Assembly (NCBI GenBank): GCA_905373785.1
Contig: CAJPUK010000110.1
Coordinates: 1-7,124, forward strand
DNA length: 7,124 nt
Source: an uncultured Johnsonella sp.
GTDB lineage: Bacteria; Bacillota; Clostridia; Lachnospirales; Lachnospiraceae
Direction: 5' to 3'
Shown: in pieces, positions 1-6,269 of the stretch
Layout of the letters: each line of letters opens with the position of its first letter
Numbering within the stretch: the first letter of the stretch is position 1
Made by a program: the position numbers and the translations under genes
Notes under the pieces: generated by a model
Database searches by the model: none
What the model was told of the DNA's origin: nothing
The model's input: only the letters and a program-made list of their open reading frames with translations

Positions 1-31
1 AAAAATTGTTATATTTTTATAGTCAATACTC

Positions 32-60
32 TTGATTTTCTTTAAATAAAGGAGTATTAT
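32..60 (+). promoter_or_regulatory. Predicted sigma-A-type promoter of the sugar-uptake operon
   Basis: A TTGATT -35-like hexamer (32-37) and a TATTAT -10-like hexamer (55-60) are separated by 17 bp, the optimal spacing; they match the consensus at 4/6 and 5/6 positions. Transcription would start near 67, giving a leader of about 115 nt before the binding-protein start codon at 182. An operator-like palindrome lies directly downstream. Predicted from sequence only; the AT-rich background makes chance matches possible. Confidence 0.6.
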
Positions 61-76
61 AACGATAATACAGTGC

Positions 77-90
77 TGTAAACGTTTCCA
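77..90. promoter_or_regulatory. LacI-family operator or cre-like palindrome
   Basis: TGTAAACGTTTCCA is an imperfect palindrome centred on CG; 6 of 7 half-site positions are symmetric. It fits the cre-type pattern TGWAANCGNTNWCA with one mismatch. The central CG flanked by A/T-rich half-sites is the usual target of LacI/GalR-family proteins. It lies about 17 bp beyond the predicted -10 box, at roughly +11 to +24, where a bound repressor would block initiation or early elongation. The ligand could be the LacI-type protein of this operon, CcpA, or both; sequence alone does not decide. Confidence 0.6.
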
Positions 91-121
91 ATTTGTACAT
101 ACTGTATACAAGATACAAATT
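90..121. repeat. 8-bp inverted repeat in the operon leader
   Basis: AATTTGTA (90-97) and TACAAATT (114-121) are perfect inverted repeats with a 16-nt spacer that itself contains the palindrome GTATAC (104-109). It could be a weak leader hairpin or a second protein-binding site beside the operator. It is AT-rich, so chance occurrence is quite possible. Confidence 0.35.
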
Positions 122-181
122 ACTAGAGCATTAAAGTCAGATATAAATCAAAGAAAGTATATTATATCAGGAGGTTTTAAA

Positions 182-1534
182 ATGAAAAAATCTAAGTTAT
201 TTCTATCATTAGCACTTGCAAGTGCAATGTTGCTCAGTGCTTGCACAGGCTCATCAAGCAACACGGGTTCAAGCGGCGAAGGCAGTGAGGCTGCAGCTTC
301 AGGAAGCGGCAAGGTATATTATCTTAACTTTAAACCCGAGCAGGACGGACAGTGGCAGGAGCTTGCAAAACTTTATACACAGGAGACAGGTGTACAGGTA
401 AAAGTTTTCACGGCAGCTGCAAATCAATATGAGCCTACACTTAAGTCAGAAATGGCTAAGACAGAGGCACCTACTTTGTTCCAGGTAAACGGTCCGATAG
501 GACTTAAAAGATGGAAAGAATATTGCTATGATTTAACAGGTTCGGACATTGTAAATGAGCTTTCAAGCAAGGATTTTGCACTTATGGACGGCGATAAGAC
601 CGCAGGTGTAGGGTATGTTATAGAATCTTACGGAATCATTTACAATAAAGAGCTTTTAGAAAAGTCAGGTCATAAGGCAGAGGATATTAAGAGCTTTGCA
701 CAGCTTAAAGAGGTTGCTGAGGATATTACGGCAAGAAAGTCTGAGCTTGGATTCAGTGCGTTCACTTCAGCAGGTATGGACGGATCATCTGACTGGAGAT
801 TTAAGACTCACTTGGCAAACTTACCTATCTATTATGAATATAAGGCTGACCATATTGATTCGACTGATGCAATAAAGGGAACATATCTTGATTATTATCG
901 TGATATTTGGGATCTTTATATCAATAACTCAACCACAGATCCGGCTCTTCTTTCTACAAAGACCGGAGATGATGCGATTGCAGAGTTTGTAACAAATAAG
1001 GCGGTATTTTATCAAAACGGTACTTGGGCTTACAGTGATGTAAGAGATCTCGGAGATGATAACCTGGGAATGCTTCCTATATACATAGGTGTAGACGGAG
1101 AAGAAAAACAAGGTTTATGTACAGGTACAGAGAATTATTGGTGTGTAAATGCAAAGGCTTCAGATGCAGATATTAAGGCTACTTTAGACTTTATGAAGTG
1201 GTGTGCGACCTCAGAAGTAGCGGTTAAGGCTATGTGCGGTACAGAGAGTGCTATGCCTTCAGGGGGTGACGGTATGGGATTTGTAACACCTTTCAAGTCT
1301 AATCTTGAGTCAGCCAACCCGCTTGTAAACATAGCCAATAAGTATGTAACAGACGGTAAGACAGCTGTAACATGGACATTTACCACTATGCCTTCCGAGC
1401 AGTGGAAGGATGGTGTAGGTTCAGCACTTACAGCCTATGCGGCAAATCAAAGTGATGATACTTGGGCAGAGGTAAAGAAAGCCTTTGTTGAGGGCTGGGC
1501 TACAGAAGCGGCAGCTAATAAAGATAAAGAATAA
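182..1534 (+). CDS. Sugar ABC transporter substrate-binding lipoprotein (SBP family 1, CUT1 type)
   Basis: Extracellular sugar-binding component of a CUT1-type carbohydrate ABC transporter, anchored to the outer face of the membrane as a lipoprotein. Residues 1-20 form a classic signal peptide: K2-K3-K5, a hydrophobic core, then lipobox L18-S19-A20-C21, with C21 as the lipidated cysteine. A Ser/Gly-rich linker (about 22-43) leads to a two-lobed binding domain of roughly 400 residues; the stretch around 268-285 (EFVTNKAVFYQNGTWAY) is typical of SBP_bac_1 proteins. Length 450 aa is normal. The start has an AGGAGG site (169-174) 7 nt upstream. The mature part holds five cysteines besides C21 (115, 313, 321, 341, 352), rather many for a surface protein. 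Cotranscription with malQ suggests a maltose or maltodextrin ligand, but ligand residues were not verified, so no mal symbol is given. It is followed by 331 nt of structured spacer before the permease genes. Confidence 0.93.
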   Translation: MKKSKLFLSLALASAMLLSACTGSSSNTGSSGEGSEAAASGSGKVYYLNFKPEQDGQWQELAKLYTQETGVQVKVFTAAANQYEPTLKSEMAKTEAPTLFQVNGPIGLKRWKEYCYDLTGSDIVNELSSKDFALMDGDKTAGVGYVIESYGIIYNKELLEKSGHKAEDIKSFAQLKEVAEDITARKSELGFSAFTSAGMDGSSDWRFKTHLANLPIYYEYKADHIDSTDAIKGTYLDYYRDIWDLYINNSTTDPALLSTKTGDDAIAEFVTNKAVFYQNGTWAYSDVRDLGDDNLGMLPIYIGVDGEEKQGLCTGTENYWCVNAKASDADIKATLDFMKWCATSEVAVKAMCGTESAMPSGGDGMGFVTPFKSNLESANPLVNIANKYVTDGKTAVTWTFTTMPSEQWKDGVGSALTAYAANQSDDTWAEVKKAFVEGWATEAAANKDKE

Positions 1535-1542
1535 AACTTAAT

Positions 1543-1655
1543 AAAAGGACTTTATACTTATATTTTCTTTATAGTAGAGCTTCAGAATCCGAGAGTATTG
1601 ACAGTTTCCGGTTATGATTGCTTTAACGGGAAATATACTGTATAAAGTTCTTTTT
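1543..1655 (+). terminator. Long-loop stem with T-run after the binding-protein gene (possible partial terminator)
   Basis: Positions 1543-1557 pair with 1640-1654 in a 15-bp stem with one G-U wobble (1548/1649) and no mismatch. The 3' arm ends in a TTTTT run (1651-1655). The 82-nt loop contains a second hairpin, 1605-1614 with 1624-1633, interrupted by one G-G mismatch (1610/1628). It starts 8 nt after the binding-protein stop codon. Such a structure could end or protect part of the transcript so that the binding protein is made in excess of the permeases, a known theme at malE-malF junctions. The loop is longer and the stem more AT-rich than in a standard intrinsic terminator. Confidence 0.45.
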
Positions 1656-1662
1656 GTTTAGA

Positions 1663-1739
1663 TTACAGCAATATAAACAATAATAAGAAGCAATCAGACA
1701 GAAACACTCCGTATTTCAATCTTTGTAACATTGCTGTGA
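1663..1739. repeat. 10-bp inverted repeat (possible pseudoknot stem)
   Basis: TTACAGCAAT (1663-1672) pairs with ATTGCTGTGA (1730-1739): nine Watson-Crick pairs plus one U-G wobble. The 3' arm lies in the loop of the larger inverted repeat 1701-1764, so forming both at once gives a pseudoknot topology; otherwise the two stems are alternatives. The AGCAAT element occurs again at 1689-1694 and its complement ATTGCT also at 1617-1622, allowing other pairings. Confidence 0.4.
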
Positions 1740-1764
1740 GTATAATTGAAATAGGGAGCGTTTC
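1701..1764. repeat. 20-nt imperfect inverted repeat before the permease genes
   Basis: Positions 1701-1720 and 1745-1764 are complementary at 18 of 20 positions (mismatches 1711/1754 and 1706/1759), separated by 24 nt. The inner 9 bp (TATTTCAAT/ATTGAAATA) are perfect. No T-run follows, so it is not a standard terminator. The right arm overlaps the end of a TATAAT box (1741-1746) and the left half of the operator-like palindrome (1760-1769). It may act as an mRNA-stabilising hairpin, as a cruciform or protein site in DNA, or be a remnant of a small palindromic element. Confidence 0.6.
1737..1746 (+). promoter_or_regulatory. Possible internal promoter -10 region for the permease genes
   Basis: A perfect TATAAT (1741-1746) is preceded by TG at 1737-1738, close to but one base off the extended -10 arrangement. 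No convincing -35 hexamer sits at 16-18 bp. If active, transcription would start near 1753 and express the permeases, regulator and malQ separately from the binding protein. Its support is the TATAAT box together with an operator-like palindrome downstream, an arrangement like that at 32-90. Confidence 0.4.
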
Positions 1765-1769
1765 GAAAC
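1760..1769. promoter_or_regulatory. Operator-like perfect palindrome GTTTCGAAAC
   Basis: GTTTCGAAAC is a perfect 10-bp palindrome centred on CG, in keeping with LacI/GalR-family operators, though the core differs from the AACGTT core at 77-90. It lies about 13 bp after the TATAAT box, roughly +8 to +17 of a putative start, similar to the geometry at the operon promoter. The likely ligand is the LacI-type regulator of this operon; this is inference. Confidence 0.45.
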
Positions 1770-1865
1770 AGTTGTTTATGTTAGCGACTAAGCTGCAAGT
1801 CATTATATTTGTATATTTTTTATTAAACAAGTGCATTATCAAGGAAAAAATAATAGGAGGTTTTT

Positions 1866-2708
1866 ATGGAAAAAGCAATTAAAAAACATCTGCCCGTCTT
1901 TGCTTTGCCTACTTTTTTGGCATTTACTATAGGGTTTATAGCACCTTTTATATTGGGAATATACCTGTCATTTTGTAAGTTTAACACAGTTACGGATGCT
2001 AAATTTATAGGTATATCCAATTATATTAAGGCAGTGCAGGATACTATATTTCAGCATGCATTTATATATACCTCACTTTTTGCTATAGTTTCAATAATTG
2101 TTATAAATATCTGTGCTTTTGCCATAGCTTTGGCACTGACAAAAAAGCTTAGGGGAACCAATATATTCCGTACCTTCTTCTTCATGCCCAATCTTATAGG
2201 CGGTATAGTACTCGGTTATATATGGCAGCTTATTTTTAACGGTATATTGGCTATGTATAATCAGGCAATAACTGCAAGTGAGTGGTACGGCTTTTGGGGT
2301 CTTATTATACTGGTAAGCTGGCAGCAAATCGGTTATATGATGATTATATATATAGCAGGTCTACAATCCATCCCGGAAGATGTGATGGAAGCGGCACAGA
2401 TAGACGGAGCCTCATCTATACGCAGACTTTTCAGTATAACTATACCTATGATGATGCCTTCTATAACTATATGTACCTTCCTTTCAGTTACAAACGGATT
2501 CAAACTTTTTGACCAAAACCTCTCACTTACCGCAGGTGAACCTTCAAAAATGTCGGAAATGCTTGCGCTTAATATATTTAATACTTTCTACGGAAGAACC
2601 GGTTGGGAAGGCGTAGGACAGGCTAAGGCGGTTATTTTCTTTATTATAGTGGTAATTATAGGAATTATACAGTTACAGGTAACAAGAAGCAGGGAGGTAC
2701 AACAGTAA
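1866..2708 (+). CDS. Carbohydrate ABC transporter permease, MalF/UgpA-like (MetI fold)
   Basis: Integral-membrane subunit that forms half of the sugar channel. About six hydrophobic segments are visible (approximately residues 10-35, 66-91, 101-128, 140-167, 188-209, 254-273). The cytoplasmic EAA loop that docks on the ATPase is clear at 175-194: E175-A-A followed by D180-G-A and ending in I192/P194. At 280 aa it is the short six-helix form usual in Firmicutes, without the large periplasmic loop of enterobacterial MalF. The start has AGGAGG at 1855-1860 with a 5-nt spacer. Its stop overlaps the next start by 1 nt (TAATG), implying translational coupling and 1:1 partnership. Transport of maltodextrin-like sugars is inferred from malQ downstream. 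Confidence 0.93.
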   Translation: MEKAIKKHLPVFALPTFLAFTIGFIAPFILGIYLSFCKFNTVTDAKFIGISNYIKAVQDTIFQHAFIYTSLFAIVSIIVINICAFAIALALTKKLRGTNIFRTFFFMPNLIGGIVLGYIWQLIFNGILAMYNQAITASEWYGFWGLIILVSWQQIGYMMIIYIAGLQSIPEDVMEAAQIDGASSIRRLFSITIPMMMPSITICTFLSVTNGFKLFDQNLSLTAGEPSKMSEMLALNIFNTFYGRTGWEGVGQAKAVIFFIIVVIIGIIQLQVTRSREVQQ

Positions 2709-3553
2709 TGAAAAGCAAAAAAAATAAAAATATAATAAGTGCCATGGGTACGGGATTTTTTTCTATTATTTGTTTATTGTATGTATTTCCGATAGTTGTA
2801 ATACTTATTAACGCATTTAAGAAGAAAGTTTATATTAATGACCAGCCTTTCAGTATGCCTAATGAAGAAACCTACAGCGGTTTTAAAAACTTTATGGAGG
2901 CTATTAATAAGTATGAATTTATTAAGGCTGTGGGTTGGACGGTATTTATTACAGTGGCTTCAGTTGCGGTTATACTTGTATGCACCTCTATGTGTGCCTG
3001 GTATATTACCAGAGTTAAGTCAAAATTCAGTAAGGTGATGTATTTTCTGTGCGTATTTTCTATGGTAGTACCTTTCCAAATGGTAATGTTTACTTTGTCA
3101 TTGATTGCTAACCGTATGAGACTTGACAGTCCTTTAGGGCTTATAGTGGTGTACCTTGGCTTTGGTGCGGGACTTGCGGTATTTATGTTCTGCGGTTTTG
3201 TCAAGTCCATACCGGTAGAGATAGAAGAGGCGGCTATGATAGACGGCTGTACTCCTTTGCAAACTTTCTTTTTAGTGGTATTGCCTATTATGAAACCTAC
3301 CTATATATCGGTAGGAATACTTGAAACCATGTGGATATGGAACGACTTCTTACTTCCTTATCTGGTACTTGATGTTAAAAAGTATAAAACTATATCAATG
3401 GCTATACAGTATATGAGAGGAAGTTACGGAAGAGTAGATATGGGAGCTATAATGGCAGCCTTGGTTATGGCGGTTATACCGGTTATAGTTTTCTACTTAT
3501 CCTGTCAAAAGTATATTATAAAGGGAGTAGCCGCAGGAGCTGTAAAAGGCTAG
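2708..3553 (+). CDS. Carbohydrate ABC transporter permease, MalG/UgpE-like (MetI fold)
   Basis: Second channel subunit, pairing with the preceding permease in the cell membrane. Hydrophobic segments lie near residues 11-36, 76-100, 108-135, 141-165, 196-215 and 247-267. The EAA loop is at 174-193: E174-A-A, D179-G-C and P193. The C-terminal motif QKYIIKGVAAGAVKG (267-281) is typical of MalG-type permeases. Length 281 aa is normal. The start overlaps the previous stop by 1 nt, with GGAGG (2693-2697) 10 nt upstream inside the previous gene. No ATP-binding subunit follows, so the transporter must borrow an ATPase encoded elsewhere, as is common for CUT1 systems served by a shared MsmK/UgpC-type protein. 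Confidence 0.94.
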   Translation: MKSKKNKNIISAMGTGFFSIICLLYVFPIVVILINAFKKKVYINDQPFSMPNEETYSGFKNFMEAINKYEFIKAVGWTVFITVASVAVILVCTSMCAWYITRVKSKFSKVMYFLCVFSMVVPFQMVMFTLSLIANRMRLDSPLGLIVVYLGFGAGLAVFMFCGFVKSIPVEIEEAAMIDGCTPLQTFFLVVLPIMKPTYISVGILETMWIWNDFLLPYLVLDVKKYKTISMAIQYMRGSYGRVDMGAIMAALVMAVIPVIVFYLSCQKYIIKGVAAGAVKG

Positions 3554-3557
3554 GCTT

Positions 3558-3562
3558 GGGGG
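3558..3562 (+). promoter_or_regulatory. Atypical ribosome binding site of the LacI-type gene
   Basis: GGGGG, 6 nt before the ATG at 3569, is the only purine tract in the 15-nt gap after the second permease gene. It is a poorer anti-16S match than the AGGAGG sites of the transporter genes. Weaker initiation would suit a regulator needed in few copies. Confidence 0.45.
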
Positions 3563-3568
3563 TTTTAT

Positions 3569-4585
3569 ATGACTATAAAAGATATATCAAGAGAATCGGG
3601 GTATTCTATTGGTACAGTCTCAAGAGTACTGAATAACAGCCCTAATGTATCTCAAAAAGCATATAATGCTATTATGGCAGTTGTTGAAAAAAATCATTTT
3701 GTGGTCAACAGCAATGCCAAACAACTTAAAAAGCAGGGGCTCAGTTCTATAGCCGTAATTGTTAAAGGCAGTGGAAATATGCTGTTTTCTTCAATACTTG
3801 AAAGTTTACAGGATATAATTTCAAAAAATGAATATCTTTGTCTGATTTATTATATAGATGAAAAAGATAATGAGGTGGATACAGCCTTACAGATTTTAAA
3901 AGACAAGCAACCTAAGGGATTTATATTCCTGGGCAGCCATATAGAAAATTTCCAAAAAAGTTTTAAATATCTTGATTGCCCAAGTGTAATTGCTACAAAT
4001 TCCGCTAAGGAACTTAAGTTTGAACAACTTGCAAGTGTGTGTATTAATGACAGGGTGGCAGCTATGGCAGCCGTCTGTGAACTTATAAAGCTGGGGCATA
4101 AAGATATAGCTGTGCTTGGAGGTGACTATGAACACAGCGATCCTTCCAAGTCAAGACTTTTGGGGGCAGGTGATGCCTTTGAAAAGAATAACATAAGCTT
4201 TGATAAAGAAAAGCTGTATCAGGTTACCGGTTTCAGTATAGATGGCGGATATAAGGCAATGAAGGAGCTTTTACAAAAGAATCTTAAGTTAAGTGCTGTT
4301 TTTGCAATGGCTGATGTTATAGCTGTAGGAGCAATAAGGGCAATTGTAGAAAGTAAAATGTCTGTACCGGAAGATATATCTGTTATAGGTTTTGACGGTA
4401 TAGAACTTGGAAGATATCTTAATCCAAGGTTGAGTACAATAAAACAGCCGGATAATGATATAGCAAGGTTAAGTTTTGAATTATTGGAAGAGCTTTTTGA
4501 GGGAAAAAAAGCCAGACATATAGAAAGCTCTTATAAATTTATAAAAGGAGAGAGCATGGCAGAATACGAAGAAGCTGTATTCTGA
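3569..4585 (+). CDS. LacI/GalR-family transcriptional regulator, probably of this operon
   Basis: Sugar-responsive DNA-binding protein, 338 aa, standard for the family. The N-terminal helix-turn-helix occupies residues 2-23, with recognition helix S13-I-G-T-V-S-R-V-L-N22; I14 and G15 sit where LacI has Y17 and Q18. The hinge-helix signature N49-A-K-Q-L53 precedes a periplasmic-binding-protein-like effector domain (about 60-338). Its family landmarks include N160-D161, D249 in the VFAMADVIA segment, D276 in VIGFDG, and LSTIKQP at 288-294. The gene lies between the permeases and malQ with gaps of 15 and 14 nt, so it is probably cotranscribed and autoregulated. The operator-like sites at 77-90 and 1760-1769 are likely targets. 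A MalR-like role with a maltodextrin effector is inferred, not shown. Confidence 0.93.
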   Translation: MTIKDISRESGYSIGTVSRVLNNSPNVSQKAYNAIMAVVEKNHFVVNSNAKQLKKQGLSSIAVIVKGSGNMLFSSILESLQDIISKNEYLCLIYYIDEKDNEVDTALQILKDKQPKGFIFLGSHIENFQKSFKYLDCPSVIATNSAKELKFEQLASVCINDRVAAMAAVCELIKLGHKDIAVLGGDYEHSDPSKSRLLGAGDAFEKNNISFDKEKLYQVTGFSIDGGYKAMKELLQKNLKLSAVFAMADVIAVGAIRAIVESKMSVPEDISVIGFDGIELGRYLNPRLSTIKQPDNDIARLSFELLEELFEGKKARHIESSYKFIKGESMAEYEEAVF

Positions 4586-4602
4586 GAAAGGGATTAGACT
4601 TG
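4586..4602 (+). promoter_or_regulatory. malQ: Ribosome binding site supporting the TTG start of malQ
   Basis: GAAAGGGA (4586-4593) directly follows the LacI-type stop codon and lies 6-7 nt before a TTG at 4600-4602. The first in-frame ATG is at 4621, with no good purine tract at proper distance, and would remove the N-terminal residues preceding the family motif GIL-x-H-ISSLP. Both the site and family conservation favour TTG. Confidence 0.7.
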
Positions 4603-6075
4603 AGAAAAAACGGAATTTTAATGCATATATCTTCATTACCCGGTAAACAAGGTATAGGAACTATAGGTGCAAGTGCCTATAAGTTTGTAGACTTTTTACA
4701 TGAGAGCCTGCAGTCATATTGGCAGATTCTGCCTATCTGTCCTACCAGTTATGGAGATTCGCCATATCAAAGTTACTCCACCTTTGCAGGCAATCCTTAT
4801 TTTATTGATTTGGATATACTTTGCAAGATGGGACTTTTAGAGACTTGCGATTATGTTGATATAGATTATGAGGCAGAGGAGGATGCCGTTAATTACGGAG
4901 CCCTGTATAGATTAAGATATCCCGTACTTAAAAAGGCGGCAGCCAATTTTAATACCAAGGACGCCTCTTATAATGCATTTCTTGCGGCTAATAAAGATTG
5001 GATCAATTCTTATGCTTTGTTTATGAGTCTTAAGGACTACCATCAGGGAAAGAGCTGGTGGGAGTGGGAAGAAGCTTATAGATATGCATATGCAAATGAA
5101 ATCGACACTTTTAAGGCGGAACATAAAGACGAACTTGAGTTCTGGAAGATAATTCAATACCTGTTTTTTAAGCAATGGGAACAATTAAAGTCTTACGCCA
5201 ATGCCAAGGGCATATCAATTATAGGAGATCTGCCTATATATGTATCATTAGACAGTGTAGATGTATGGTCCGATCCAAAGCAGTTTCAGCTGGATGATGA
5301 AAGAATGCCTAAAGAAGTATCGGGTTGTCCACCTGACGGTTTTTCAAAGGTCGGTCAACTTTGGGGCAATCCTTTGTTTGATTGGGAATATATGGAAAAA
5401 GACGGTTTTTCATACTGGCTTAAAAAGATTTCCTACCTGTGCAAGATATATGATGTGCTTAGAATAGATCATTTCAGAGGTTTTGACTCTTATTACGCTA
5501 TTCCCTACGGCTCAAAAGATGCTACTAAGGGAGTATGGAAGCCGGGGCCGGGGATGAAGCTTTTTAATAAGGTAAATGAGCTTATAGGAAAACCGAGGAT
5601 CATAGTTGAGGATCTTGGCTTTTTAACCGATTCCGTGAAAAAACTACTAAAAGACAGCGGCTTTCCGGGAATGAAGGTAATAGAGATGGGCTTTGACAGC
5701 AGAGATTCTAACTCAAAAGAGTATCTTCCTCACAATATTATACATAACAGCGTGGCTTATACCGGAAGTCATGATAATGACACTATAAAAGGCTGGTTTG
5801 AGACTGCGGCAAAAGAGGATATCGAATTTGCAAAGAAGTATATGCGTATAAGAGATGAGCAGGATATCAGTTGGGATGTGATAGCCGTGCTTATGCAATC
5901 TTCGGCTAGGCTTACTATAGTACAGGCACAGGATCTTCTGGGGCTTGGAACTAAGGCAAGGATGAACACCCCTTCTACTATAGGGGAAAACTGGATCTGG
6001 CGTGCAAAAGAGGATATGAGTGAGGCGATTTCCAAGAGGTTAAAAGAGTATACGCTTATGTATGAGAGGGCGTAG
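4600..6075 (+). CDS. malQ: 4-alpha-glucanotransferase (amylomaltase, GH77)
   Basis: Cytoplasmic enzyme that transfers alpha-1,4-glucan segments between maltooligosaccharides, releasing glucose and making longer chains for phosphorylase or other enzymes. All GH77 landmarks are present in its 491 aa: SSLPGKQGIGTIG (11-23), SPYQSYSTFAGNP (54-66), GDLPIYVSLDSVDVW (209-223), SGCPPDGFS (241-249), GQLWGNPLFDW (252-262). The catalytic nucleophile is D290 in RIDHFRGF, the acid/base E337 in VEDLG, and the third carboxylate D392 in HDNDT, each offset by three from Thermus aquaticus amylomaltase (D293/E340/D395). The C-terminal NTPSTIGENWIWR (456-468) matches the conserved family end. It starts with TTG, 14 nt after the regulator gene, as the last gene of the operon. 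Its presence is the main evidence that the transporter handles alpha-glucans. No truncation is seen. Confidence 0.97.
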   Translation: MRKNGILMHISSLPGKQGIGTIGASAYKFVDFLHESLQSYWQILPICPTSYGDSPYQSYSTFAGNPYFIDLDILCKMGLLETCDYVDIDYEAEEDAVNYGALYRLRYPVLKKAAANFNTKDASYNAFLAANKDWINSYALFMSLKDYHQGKSWWEWEEAYRYAYANEIDTFKAEHKDELEFWKIIQYLFFKQWEQLKSYANAKGISIIGDLPIYVSLDSVDVWSDPKQFQLDDERMPKEVSGCPPDGFSKVGQLWGNPLFDWEYMEKDGFSYWLKKISYLCKIYDVLRIDHFRGFDSYYAIPYGSKDATKGVWKPGPGMKLFNKVNELIGKPRIIVEDLGFLTDSVKKLLKDSGFPGMKVIEMGFDSRDSNSKEYLPHNIIHNSVAYTGSHDNDTIKGWFETAAKEDIEFAKKYMRIRDEQDISWDVIAVLMQSSARLTIVQAQDLLGLGTKARMNTPSTIGENWIWRAKEDMSEAISKRLKEYTLMYERA

Positions 6076-6181
6076 GTAAAGGTTTTTAATGATAAATTTG
6101 TAAAATTGTATAATGCAGCCCTTTCCGACTAATAAGCGCAGATGCCTTTTATATTTTTAGATACAGACAATTATTTTTACA

Positions 6182-6218
6182 CAATCGAGTAGGGGCACTT
6201 TAGCCCCATACTCGATTG
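6182..6218. repeat. Intergenic hairpin 1 downstream of malQ
   Basis: CAATCGAGTA (6182-6191) pairs with TACTCGATTG (6209-6218), and GGGGC (6192-6196) with GCCCC (6203-6207). Together they give 15 bp with one bulged A (6208) and a 6-nt loop. No T-run follows on either strand, so it is not a textbook terminator; it may protect the malQ mRNA 3' end or belong to an intergenic repeat with the next two hairpins. Confidence 0.6.
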
Positions 6219-6266
6219 CGGGGCGGTGTTCGCTGCAAGGCGATAATTTCCTTTCACCGCCCCTGC
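6218..6266. repeat. Intergenic hairpin 2, GC-rich
   Basis: GGGGCGGTG (6220-6228) and CACCGCCCC (6255-6263) form a perfect 9-bp stem, extended by two pairs past a bulged T (6264), around a 26-nt loop. Its arms are far more GC-rich than the surroundings. It abuts hairpin 1, sharing base 6218, and is followed by A-rich rather than T-rich sequence on the + strand. Confidence 0.6.
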
Positions 6267-6269
6267 GAT

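Noticed and set aside
1598..1626. A perfect TTGACA at 1598-1603 suggesting a promoter in the intergenic region.
   Set aside because: No acceptable -10 hexamer at 16-18 bp (CTTTAA at best), and the segment is better explained as part of the nested hairpin.
1535..1865. A known riboswitch or T-box in the intergenic region.
   Set aside because: I see no conserved core of a known class (no T-box TGGN motif, no purine, SAM or TPP signatures); only generic inverted repeats can be supported.
1778..1882. A 34-codon + strand reading frame (ATG at 1778) overlapping the first permease start, which could be a leader peptide.
   Set aside because: No ribosome binding site at a proper distance, AT-rich low-complexity composition, and it runs through the AGGAGG of the permease gene; likely chance.
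2872..3210. A 112-codon - strand reading frame inside the second permease gene.
   Set aside because: It is antisense to a well-conserved permease, has no recognisable motif or ribosome binding site, and reflects codon bias of the true gene.
6086..6114. TATAAT at 6109-6114 after malQ as a + strand promoter.
   Set aside because: The matching -35 is poor (TTAATG) and no + strand gene follows; the region downstream is hairpins and a convergent gene.
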